A DNA stretch of 64,000 nucleotides from Nocardia bovistercoris (GTDB lineage: Bacteria > Actinomycetota > Actinomycetes > Mycobacteriales > Mycobacteriaceae). The position numbers and the translations under genes are program-made. Below, in pieces: positions 29,597 through 36,315 of the stretch. The stretch covers positions 1 to 64,000 of the forward strand of contig NZ_JADMLG010000004.1 in assembly GCF_015674855.1 (NCBI RefSeq), in the 5' to 3' direction. Every line of letters begins with the position of its first letter. Position 1 is the stretch's first letter. The notes under the pieces are model-generated. The model worked only from the letters and a program-made list of their open reading frames with translations, did not search any database and was not told where the DNA came from.

Positions 29597-30201
29597 TGAC
29601 CCGGATTCTGCTCGCGAGCCGCAATGCCAAGAAGTTGAAGGAGTTGCGCCGCATTCTCGATGACGCCGGGGTGGCGGGTGTGGAGATCGTGGGTCTCGAT
29701 GATGTGCCGCCCTACGAGGAGGCCCCCGAGACCGGCGCCACCTTCGAGGAGAACGCGCTGGCCAAGGCGCGCGACGGCGCGGCGGCCACCGGATTGCCGT
29801 GTGTCGCCGACGATTCCGGCCTCGAGGTGGACGCCCTCAACGGGATGCCCGGTGTGCTCTCGGCGCGCTGGTCGGGTCGCCACGGCGACGACGGCGCCAA
29901 CAACGCGCTGCTGCTCGCCCAACTCGGCGACGTTCCCGACGAGCGCCGCGGCGCGCGCTTCGTTTCCACCTGCGCGCTGGTGACGCCAGGCGGATCGGAG
30001 ACGGTGGTGCGCGGCGAATGGCCGGGAACGGTGAACCGGGAACCGGTGGGCGACGGCGGTTTCGGCTACGACCCGCTGTTCGTGCCCGAGGGCGGTACGG
30101 GCACCGCGGCCGAGTTGACCCCGGCCGAGAAGGATGCCGTCTCGCACCGGGGTCGCGCGCTGGCACTGCTGCTTGCGGAACTGGCCGCGCTCGGCGGCTG
30201 A
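29596..30201 (+). CDS. rdgB: non-canonical purine NTP pyrophosphatase (RdgB/HAM1)
   Basis: 201 aa. ILLASRNAKKLKELRRIL (substrate loop), FEENALAKARDGAAATGLP, VADDSGLEVDALNGMPGV, GFGYDPLFVP and SHRGRALALL: all HAM1 blocks present. It removes dITP, XTP and similar nucleotides. The ATG shares a base with the rphA stop (TGATG), so translation is coupled; a GTG one codon earlier is possible. Confidence 0.95.
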   Translation: MTRILLASRNAKKLKELRRILDDAGVAGVEIVGLDDVPPYEEAPETGATFEENALAKARDGAAATGLPCVADDSGLEVDALNGMPGVLSARWSGRHGDDGANNALLLAQLGDVPDERRGARFVSTCALVTPGGSETVVRGEWPGTVNREPVGDGGFGYDPLFVPEGGTGTAAELTPAEKDAVSHRGRALALLLAELAALGG

Positions 30202-30202
30202 C

Positions 30203-30577
30203 TCAGAGCGCGTACCGCTGCTTGACCTGCTTCGCGTTGACGTGTTCGACGAAGAAGGACAGCAGCGGCACGGTGCCCGCGATCAGGGTGCCGATGGTGC
30301 GGCCGATCGGCCAGCGGACCTTGACGGCGAGGTCGGCGGTGACCAGCAGGTAGGCGAAATACACCCAGCCGTGCACGACGGCGATCCAGCTCGGAGTGTG
30401 CGCGTCGAAGCCGTATTTGGCGATCATCTCGCCGGTCAGCAGCAGCAGCCACAGGCCGGTGAACCAGGCGAGCGCGCGATAGCGCAGCAGGGCGCCCGCG
30501 ATCTTGGCGGGAGCGCCGGACTGGGTGGCGGCCGGGGCTGGGGAGACCGCGGTCTCGGTCGGGTTGTCGGCGCTCAA
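30203..30577 (-). CDS. DUF3817 membrane protein
   Basis: 124 aa. Disordered Ala/Pro-rich head, then three membrane segments (LAWFTGLWLLLLTGEMI, WIAVVHGWVYFAYLLVTADLA, TIGTLIAGTVPLLSFFVEH). DUF3817 type, Rv1342c position. TTG start overlapping the stop of the LprD-like gene by four bases, hence translationally coupled. It ends one base after rdgB on the opposite strand. Confidence 0.85.
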   Translation of the reverse strand: MSADNPTETAVSPAPAATQSGAPAKIAGALLRYRALAWFTGLWLLLLTGEMIAKYGFDAHTPSWIAVVHGWVYFAYLLVTADLAVKVRWPIGRTIGTLIAGTVPLLSFFVEHVNAKQVKQRYAL

Positions 30578-31014
30578 CCGCCGCTCCTCTCGGTGTCGCG
30601 AGTGCTGTGGCTCGCCCGTCGGATCTGGTCGTCGATATCGTCCGCGTGCAGCGCCGCCAGGTATCTGTTGTATTCGTCCATGGCCGGATCGGTGTCGCGT
30701 GCCGCTTTCGGCCGTTGCGGCAGGATGCCTGCGGGGATCTCACGCGGCGCCGCGCCGTGCACCGGCCCGCGTGCGGTCGCGGGGTCGGATTCCTGTTCCC
30801 GCTCCAGCCGCACGAAGCGGAAGTAGGCGAAGATCGCGAATCCGGCGAACAGCGGCCATTGCAGCGCGTACCCCAGATTCTGCCCGGTTCCGCTCGCCGA
30901 TTCGAAGCGCTCCCACTGCCACCAGCCGAGGCCGAGGCAGGCGATCGCGGCCACCGCGACCAGGGCGATCAGCGCCGGTCGATTGTGTGCCGGGCGGCGG
31001 GGGGATGCGGACAC
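30574..31014 (-). CDS. LprD-like membrane protein
   Basis: 146 aa. Two N-terminal membrane segments (ALIALVAVAAIACLGLGWWQ and YALQWPLFAGFAIFAYFRF) then a cytoplasmic tail with MDEYNRYLAALHADD, a SHOCT-like short helix. Same place as Rv1343c (lprD), though no clear lipobox Cys is in the right position. GTG start seven bases after TACCGT: leaderless. Last gene of the block conserved with M. tuberculosis. Confidence 0.8.
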   Translation of the reverse strand: MSASPRRPAHNRPALIALVAVAAIACLGLGWWQWERFESASGTGQNLGYALQWPLFAGFAIFAYFRFVRLEREQESDPATARGPVHGAAPREIPAGILPQRPKAARDTDPAMDEYNRYLAALHADDIDDQIRRASHSTRDTERSGG

Positions 31015-31065
31015 GACTACCACGGTACCCGTCTACTACGGCGGCCGTAGTAGCAGGTGGCCGCC

Positions 31066-31941
31066 TCAGAACGCGTAGGCGACCCCGGTCAGGCGCTCGG
31101 ATTCCTCCCACAGCCTGCGCCACAGTTCGGTGTCGCGCGACAGGCCGGTCGACGGGGACGCCTGCACCGGTCCCTGGCTCTGCATCAGCCGGGTCGGGCC
31201 CCAGTAGGTCTCGGGGTCGGCGTCGGTGACGGTGGCGGCGAACAGGGAGGAGTGCGCGGCCTTGGCGGGGGCGTGGCCGATCAGCCGGATGAACGGTTTG
31301 CTGATCCGGTCGAGCGGGGTTTCGGTGCGGGCGAACAGGTCGGTGGCCGAGACGCCGGGGTGCACGCCGTAGGAGCGGGTGGCGGATCCGGCTTCGGCGA
31401 GCCTGCGCTGCAGCTCCCTGGCGAACATGAGGTTGGCCAGCTTCGCCTGCGCGTAGGCGAGGTTGCGCTGGTAGCGGCGGTTCTCGTAGTTCAGGTCATC
31501 GATCCACAGCTTCGGGGTCTGCTTGTGGGCGATGCTGGACACGGTGACCACCCGGTCGCGGACGCGGTCGAGCAGCAGTCCGGTGAGCGCGTAGTGCCCG
31601 AGGTGGTTGACGCCGAACTGGGTCTCGAAGCCGTCCTTGGTGCGGGAGAACGGAATGTTCATCAGGCCCGCGTTGTTGACGAGCACGTCGAATTCGGCGG
31701 TGTCCTCGGCGAATCGGCGGATCGAGGCGAGGTCGGCGAGGTCGAGCGCGGCGGTGCGGACGTCACCGGGGATGGTGGCGGCGACCTCCTTGGCCTTGGC
31801 CGCGTTGCGACAGGCCATGATCACGGTGGCGCCCTTGGCGGCCAGTACCTTGGTGGTCTCGGCGCCGATGCCGCCGTTCGCCCCGGTGATCACGAAGGTG
31901 CGCCCGGTCTGGTCCGGGATCTCTGCAGGTTTCCACGCCAT
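31066..31941 (-). CDS. short-chain dehydrogenase/reductase
   Basis: 291 aa. Glycine-rich TFVITGANGGIGAETTKVLA, NNAG motif in VLVNNAGLMN, catalytic Ser in VVTVSSIAH, and YAQAKLANLMFARELQ (Y-x-x-x-K). Resembles retinol-dehydrogenase-like/light-dependent reductase relatives; substrate unknown. ATG seven bases after TAAGGT on the minus strand (31949-31954). Divergent from a TetR gene. Confidence 0.88.
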   Translation of the reverse strand: MAWKPAEIPDQTGRTFVITGANGGIGAETTKVLAAKGATVIMACRNAAKAKEVAATIPGDVRTAALDLADLASIRRFAEDTAEFDVLVNNAGLMNIPFSRTKDGFETQFGVNHLGHYALTGLLLDRVRDRVVTVSSIAHKQTPKLWIDDLNYENRRYQRNLAYAQAKLANLMFARELQRRLAEAGSATRSYGVHPGVSATDLFARTETPLDRISKPFIRLIGHAPAKAAHSSLFAATVTDADPETYWGPTRLMQSQGPVQASPSTGLSRDTELWRRLWEESERLTGVAYAF

Positions 31942-31948
31942 GGGGGCA

Positions 31949-31966
31949 ACCTTACTTCGCGGTAAG
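31949..31966. promoter_or_regulatory. inverted repeat over the SDR promoter, possible TetR operator
   Basis: CTTAC-TTCGCG-GTAAG is a 5-bp inverted repeat with a 6-base centre and it covers the SDR -10 element (TAAGGT on the minus strand). With a TetR gene divergent from the SDR, it is a reasonable operator candidate, though short. Confidence 0.45.
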
Positions 31967-32056
31967 TTCGCTGGGAAGGCGCAGCGCCGGAATCATCTCG
32001 CACGATTCGAGTCTTGCGGGCCGACGCCGGTCGTCGCACTCGGATACCGTGAACAT

Positions 32057-32686
32057 GTGACGATCGTGGGCAGGCAGTACGGCGGACGTGCCGTCGTCGA
32101 ACGCAAAGCCGAGCGCAGGTCCCGTTTCCTCGAGGCCGCCACCCGGCTGTTCGCCGAACGCGGCTACACCGAATGCTCGCTCGCCGAAGTCTGCGCCGCG
32201 GCCGGACTGTCCAAGCGGCAGTTCTACGAGGAGTTCGAAACCAGGGAAGACGTGCTGGTCGCGGCCTACGACCGGGTCCAGGACGAGGCCGTCGCCGCCG
32301 TGGTCGCCGCACTCGGCGAACTCGACCCGCGCCTCGATCTCGACAGCGCCCTGCGCGCGATCGTCACCGCCTACGTCGGGTCCATTGGCAGCGACCCCTA
32401 TCGCGCCAAACTCGCCTTCATCGAGGTCGTCGGCGTGAGCGAACGGATGGAGCGGCATCGCAGGGCGCGGCGGCACGCGTGGGGCGCGGTCATCGAGACC
32501 ACCGTGGTGCCGATGGTTTCGCCGGGCGGTCGCGTGCGCGGTCTGCCCGGTATGGCCGCGAGCGCGCTCATCGGCGCTATCAACGGGCTCACCCAGGAAT
32601 GGTTGCTCGCGCGGCCGCGTCCGCCCGTGGAGGCGCTGGTCGAGTTGCTGGTTCCGGTCGCGATCGCCTTGGTCGAAACCCCTTGA
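32057..32686 (+). CDS. TetR/AcrR family regulator
   Basis: 209 aa. Helix-turn-helix: RSRFLEAATRLFAERGYTEC, SLAEVCAAAGLSKRQFYEEF and ETREDVLVAAYDRV. The C-terminal ligand domain has GMAASALIGAINGLTQEWLL, the usual end helix. GTG start six bases after TACCGT (32045-32050): leaderless. It probably controls itself and the divergent SDR. Confidence 0.88.
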   Translation: MTIVGRQYGGRAVVERKAERRSRFLEAATRLFAERGYTECSLAEVCAAAGLSKRQFYEEFETREDVLVAAYDRVQDEAVAAVVAALGELDPRLDLDSALRAIVTAYVGSIGSDPYRAKLAFIEVVGVSERMERHRRARRHAWGAVIETTVVPMVSPGGRVRGLPGMAASALIGAINGLTQEWLLARPRPPVEALVELLVPVAIALVETP

Positions 32687-32711
32687 TCTTGCCCGATTCG
32701 CGGAACTTGCC

Positions 32712-32866
32712 TACTGTTGTCGCTGTGACTGCCGGGTCGGCCTTGCGCCGCGCACAGACGGGTTCCCCGGCCGCCCGGTGACCCCGCGGCGGGCGAGAGC
32801 CCCGCCCCTCCCACGCTGAATTTCCTGATACCGCAAGGTTTTCCGGGACAGTGAAGGGAGGTGAAG
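32712..32866 (+). promoter_or_regulatory. structured leader of the S1-domain gene
   Basis: TACTGT at 32712-32717 is a -10 candidate. The transcript then folds: 32732-32742 can pair with 32769-32778 (CCGGG-CGGCC against GGCCG-CCCGG with one bulge), and 32788-32794 pairs with 32799-32806 around a GAGA tetraloop. The first stem overlaps a leaderless 18-codon reading frame, so ribosome movement would alter folding. Confidence 0.45.
32725..32781 (+). CDS. putative leaderless leader peptide, 18 aa
   Basis: GTG begins exactly seven bases after the TACTGT -10 element, the spacing seen at confirmed-looking leaderless genes in this window. It codes VTAGSALRRAQTGSPAAR (first residue would be Met) and stops before the second hairpin. 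No family is known to me. It may be a translated leader controlling the S1-domain gene. Confidence 0.4.
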   Translation: MTAGSALRRAQTGSPAAR

Positions 32867-33124
32867 ATGTCCCACACGGAATTCTCCATCGAATCGTGGC
32901 GTCGTTTCGTCGGCGCGCACGCTGTCGGCGGCGTACTGGACGCGACCATCGTCGAGATCGTGCCATTCGGCGCGTTCCTCGAGGTCGCTCCCGGCGTGCA
33001 CGGTCTGTGGCACCGCAGTGAATGGCGCGAAGATGCGCTCGATCCCGAGGTCGGCGCCGCCATGTCGGTGCGGATCCTCGCGATCGACGACGAGCGGCAT
33101 CGAGTGAGTCTGGCCGCCGCGTGA
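32867..33124 (+). CDS. S1-domain RNA-binding protein
   Basis: 85 aa, about one S1 domain: VGGVLDATIVEIVPFGAFLEV, then GVHGLWHRSEWRED and AMSVRILAIDDERHRVSLA at the end. It would bind single-stranded RNA in the cytoplasm. GGGAGGTGAAG lies right before the ATG, a strong ribosome binding site. Single-S1 proteins sometimes regulate translation; here a structured leader upstream suggests self-control. Confidence 0.82.
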   Translation: MSHTEFSIESWRRFVGAHAVGGVLDATIVEIVPFGAFLEVAPGVHGLWHRSEWREDALDPEVGAAMSVRILAIDDERHRVSLAAA

Positions 33125-33224
33125 CGCGCGCGGCGTGAGCCGCGTATCGCACGGGTGACAGGGGTGTGCGGAGGCAGACTCCACCTGCCTCCGCACACTT
33201 CGCAAGCCTAGTCCTTGTGACCTC

Positions 33225-33256
33225 TTACTCGCGTACGTATATTCGTAGGCGAGTAA
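33225..33256. promoter_or_regulatory. PadR operator, 32-bp palindrome
   Basis: TTACTCGC ... GCGAGTAA arms with a centre that also matches on both strands; only two of sixteen symmetric pairs differ. It encloses a TATATT -10 element (33238-33243) and ends at the ribosome binding site AAGGAGG of the padR gene, so bound protein would block transcription of its own gene. Confidence 0.85.
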
Positions 33257-33266
33257 GGAGGTGTTC

Positions 33267-33944
33267 GTGGCGAAGAAGCGCAAGGTCGACAATCTGCTCG
33301 CCCTCGCGGTGCTCTCGGTGATGGTCGAGGGTCCGATGCACCGCTACGAGATCGCCGCCAAGCTGCGCGGTCGCGGCAAGGACCGCGACATGGCCATCAA
33401 ATGGGGTTCGCTGTACACCGTCGTGCGGAACATGGAGAAGGCGGGCTTCCTCGAGATCATCGGCAGCGAGCGCGACGGTACACGCCCCGAACGCGTGATC
33501 TATCGGATCACCCCCGAGGGCCGCGCCGAATTCTCGGACTGGACAAGGGAATTGATCGCCACGCCGGAACCCGAGCTGGACCGCTTCACCGCCGGGCTCT
33601 CGGTGGTCGGCGCACTGCCGCCCGACGAGGTGATCGACGCGCTCGGCGTCCGCATCGCCGCGCTGGAGGCGACCGTGGCCGCGGGGAACGCGGAATTCGC
33701 GGCGATCAGGAGTACCGGTCTGCCCCGCCTGTTCCTCATCGAGACCGAATACGGGATGGCCCGCCTCGGCGCCGAACTCGACTGGGCGCGCTCCTGGCGC
33801 GCCGAACTGATCGACGGCACCTTCCCCGACCTGGAACTCTGGCGACGATTCCACGCCGACGGCGTCGATCCCGCCGAGGTTTTCGAGATGTTCGAAGGGG
33901 GGAGCGCACCCGAATCCGAATCGAAGCGGCCATCGGCCGACTGA
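33267..33944 (+). CDS. PadR family regulator
   Basis: 225 aa. Winged helix: NLLALAVLSVMVEGPMHRYEI, WGSLYTVVRNMEKAGFLEII and RPERVIYRITPEGRAEF; then a C-terminal coiled-coil dimer half (LEATVAAGNAEFAAI...). Starts at the GTG placed five bases after AAGGAGGT; an upstream GTG at 33261 would overlap that site. The 32-bp palindrome upstream implies autoregulation. An FAD monooxygenase follows beyond a terminator. Confidence 0.92.
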   Translation: MAKKRKVDNLLALAVLSVMVEGPMHRYEIAAKLRGRGKDRDMAIKWGSLYTVVRNMEKAGFLEIIGSERDGTRPERVIYRITPEGRAEFSDWTRELIATPEPELDRFTAGLSVVGALPPDEVIDALGVRIAALEATVAAGNAEFAAIRSTGLPRLFLIETEYGMARLGAELDWARSWRAELIDGTFPDLELWRRFHADGVDPAEVFEMFEGGSAPESESKRPSAD

Positions 33945-33954
33945 TCACGAGACA

Positions 33955-33990
33955 GGCCCGACGGTGGTGCGGCAACACCGCCGTCGGGCC
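33955..33990 (+). terminator. padR terminator
   Basis: A 15-bp stem (GGCCCGACGGTGGTG against CACCGCCGTCGGGCC, one wobble pair) with a CGGCAA loop, eleven bases after the padR stop; short T content follows (CGATTTCC). Confidence 0.8.
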
Positions 33991-34115
33991 CGATTTCCAC
34001 CGTCTCGAACCGCGCCCGCGTACGCGCACCCGGCCACGAGGTTTGGCAACCACAGGATAACCGGGTGGCGTCGAGGGCGGTTCGGGGAATTCATCGAACC
34101 CTTGGGAGTTACCCC

Positions 34116-35321
34116 ATGCCCGAAATCATTCGAAGCGCACTCGTCGTCGGCGGCGGCATCGCCGGTCCGGTCGCGGCCACCGCCCTGCTGAAAGCGGGCA
34201 TCGACGCCCGCGTGTACGAGGCGTACCCGAGTTCGTCCGACACCATCGGCAGCGGTCTCGCGCTCGCGCCGAACGGCCTGGCCGCGCTCGACATCATCGG
34301 CGCGGGCGATCCGGTCCGCGACATCGCGATACCGGTCGCGAGTATGCGCATGTCGCTCGGCCACCGCACGCTGCCGGTGCCCGGCCTGCCGGATATGCCG
34401 CCCTTGCAGGTGGTGGACCGAGGTGAGTTGCATCGGACCCTGCACCGACACGCCGTCGCGGCGGGTGTCGAGTTCGAGTACGGCAAACGACTGGTCGACG
34501 TCGAGGAACACGAGTCGGGTGTCACCGCGCGCTTCGCGGATGGCGGCGTGGCCACCGCGGACGCGCTGATCGGCGCCGACGGCATCCGTTCGACCGTGCG
34601 CGGACTGATCGATCCGGCCGCGAAGGGCCCGGACTACACCGGGATGCTCGGCTTCGGCGCGCTCACCGAATGCGATATCGATGTCGAACCGTCCACCATG
34701 ACCTTCGCGTTCGGCAAACGCGCCTACTACCTGTACTGGCGACACGACGACGGCCGGATCGCCTGGGGTGTCAACCTGCCGCACAAGCGGTATCTCTCGC
34801 TCACCGAGGCGCGCGCGATCCCGGCCGAGCACTGGTTGCGCACCATTCGCGAGGTCTACGGCGAGGACGATCCCGGCGGGGAACTCGCCAGGCGCACCAC
34901 CGCCGAACAGTTGGAGGTGACCGGTGCGCTGCACATCATGCCGCCGGTGCGGCACTGGCATCGCGGGCGCATGGCGCTGGTCGGCGATTCGGTGCACGCA
35001 CCGTCCAACAGTTCGGGACAGGGCGCTTCGCTGGCGATCGAGAGCGCCGTCGAGGTCGCGCGGTGCCTGCGCGACCTCGAACCCGCGGCGGCCTTCGCCG
35101 CTTACGAGGGGCTGCGCCGGGCGCGGGTGGAGGGTGTCGCGGCCCGCGCGGCGCGCATCAACCGGAGTAAGACGCCGGGGCCGGTGTTGCGCCGGGTGAT
35201 GGGGCTGATGATGCCGCTGATGTCGCGCACGGTGCTCGATCCGGAGAAGACGATCGGACAGGAACAGCGCTACCGGATCGACTGGGACGCGCGGGTCGCG
35301 CGGCCGTCGATGGCGGCCTAG
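34116..35321 (+). CDS. FAD-dependent monooxygenase
   Basis: 401 aa, group A flavin hydroxylase. Dinucleotide fold VVGGGIAGPVAATALLKAG at the start, DG motif GADGIRSTVRGL about residue 155 and GD motif LVGDSVHAPSNSSGQGASLA about residue 290. Such enzymes hydroxylate aromatics or inactivate drugs such as rifampicin or tetracycline; substrate not readable. ATG with TTGGGAG eight bases upstream. It follows padR but has a terminator between, so it needs its own promoter. Confidence 0.88.
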   Translation: MPEIIRSALVVGGGIAGPVAATALLKAGIDARVYEAYPSSSDTIGSGLALAPNGLAALDIIGAGDPVRDIAIPVASMRMSLGHRTLPVPGLPDMPPLQVVDRGELHRTLHRHAVAAGVEFEYGKRLVDVEEHESGVTARFADGGVATADALIGADGIRSTVRGLIDPAAKGPDYTGMLGFGALTECDIDVEPSTMTFAFGKRAYYLYWRHDDGRIAWGVNLPHKRYLSLTEARAIPAEHWLRTIREVYGEDDPGGELARRTTAEQLEVTGALHIMPPVRHWHRGRMALVGDSVHAPSNSSGQGASLAIESAVEVARCLRDLEPAAAFAAYEGLRRARVEGVAARAARINRSKTPGPVLRRVMGLMMPLMSRTVLDPEKTIGQEQRYRIDWDARVARPSMAA

Positions 35322-35336
35322 GCAAGGGCGCGGCCG

Positions 35337-35366
35337 GAGGGGGTGGCGGTGGTGCACCACCCCCTC
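35337..35366 (+). terminator. monooxygenase terminator
   Basis: Perfect 10-bp stem GAGGGGGTGG / CCACCCCCTC with a 10-base loop followed by GTTT, 15 bases after the monooxygenase stop. It insulates the adenylation-fragment gene from upstream transcription. Confidence 0.85.
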
Positions 35367-35538
35367 GTTTCCGCTACCTCTCGGCATTTCCGCAGGTCGA
35401 CAGGGTGCCCAAGGTGGGGATTCCTGCACCCTCGGAGGGTGGGTGGGCAGCACTGGGGGTGCTGTCGGGCGAGGCTCCCGAGAGGGAAAGTAAATGCATA
35501 CCGAAAACCGAAGGACGATTTTCCAGAGGGAGCACCAC

Positions 35539-35979
35539 ATGAACACGACGGCCGAATCCACCATCCGCACCACCGCCCTCGCGCTGGTCGAGACCATCGA
35601 TCCGGCCGCCGTCGCGGTCTCCACCGTCGACTGCGACCTCACCTACCGTGAGCTCGACGCGTGGTCGAACCGGCTGGCGCGGGTGCTGCTCGAACTCGGC
35701 GCGGGCCCCGGCGTCCGTATCGCCGTCGCCGTCGATCCCGCCATCGAGGCGGCCGTGACCCGGATGGCCATCGCCAAGACCGGCGCGGTCGAGGTCGACG
35801 GCGATCTGGCTCCCTTCGGCGTCGACCTCGGCGTCACCACCGAGGCGCGCCGCGCCGCGCTCTCCGATTCGGTGCGCTGGCTGGTGCTCGACGACCGCTC
35901 GACCCTGGTTCGCTACATGACCGGTTCGGACGCGCCGATCACCGACGCCGACCGGATGCCCGCCCGCCAGGCTTCCTGA
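35539..35979 (+). CDS. stand-alone N-terminal fragment of an NRPS adenylation domain
   Basis: 146 aa. From residue 30 it aligns by eye with the A domains of the NRPS downstream: [18 protein letters not shown] (A1 core), VTRMAIAKTGAVEVDGDL (weakened A2 core), then VRWLVLDDRSTLVRYMTG and SDAPITDADR. It stops before the A3 phosphate loop, so it cannot bind ATP or activate an amino acid. About 12 residues of the usual YPxxRIEHMLxDS stretch are missing. It has its own ribosome binding site (GAGGGAG) and is bracketed by terminators, so it reads as a real small gene, not a broken NRPS end, but a relic cannot be excluded. An in-frame ATG at 35494 is possible. Confidence 0.7.
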   Translation: MNTTAESTIRTTALALVETIDPAAVAVSTVDCDLTYRELDAWSNRLARVLLELGAGPGVRIAVAVDPAIEAAVTRMAIAKTGAVEVDGDLAPFGVDLGVTTEARRAALSDSVRWLVLDDRSTLVRYMTGSDAPITDADRMPARQAS

Positions 35980-36016
35980 GCGCTGCGCTTCCCCGAGTGC
36001 GGCGACCGACCCACCG

Positions 36017-36059
36017 ACCGGGAATCGGCAGACGAAATTCGTCCGTCGATTCCCGGTTT
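36017..36059 (+). terminator. rho-independent terminator before the NRPS operon
   Basis: CCGGGAATCG (36017-36026) pairs perfectly with CGATTCCCGG (36046-36055), with a further GACGA / TCGTC stem inside, and TTTTC follows. Its outer stem is almost the same as that of the terminator after the operon. Confidence 0.88.
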
Positions 36060-36315
36060 TCGGCGGAATTTCCGGTCGTGATGTGCCCCCCGGCGGGATA
36101 CACCCGCCACCACCTGAATCGCAGAGAGCGACGCGCCACCCCGGGATAGACTTCTCGACGGGAAGAAACATGCGCACGCTGGTCGAATCACCGCCGAAGA
36201 CTCGTTCCCCTCGATCGAGTCGTTTCCCGCGGCCGACAGCGCGCCTGCCCCGTCTGGGTGCGGCGCGCGTTCCGTCTTGTCCTCTCTGCCCCGCCCGAGC
36301 CCGCAGGAATCATCT
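36060..36315 (+). promoter_or_regulatory. NRPS promoter and leader
   Basis: Between the terminator and the NRPS start there is no credible long gene. TAGACT at 36147-36152 is the best -10, giving a leader of about 150 bases. A 22-codon frame, 36081-36149 ([20 protein letters not shown]...), ends within that element; it has no ribosome binding site and would be untranscribed from this promoter. Confidence 0.4.

Noticed and set aside
32725..32866. Considered as a known riboswitch class
   Set aside because: The hairpins do not match any class I can identify; left as an unassigned leader.
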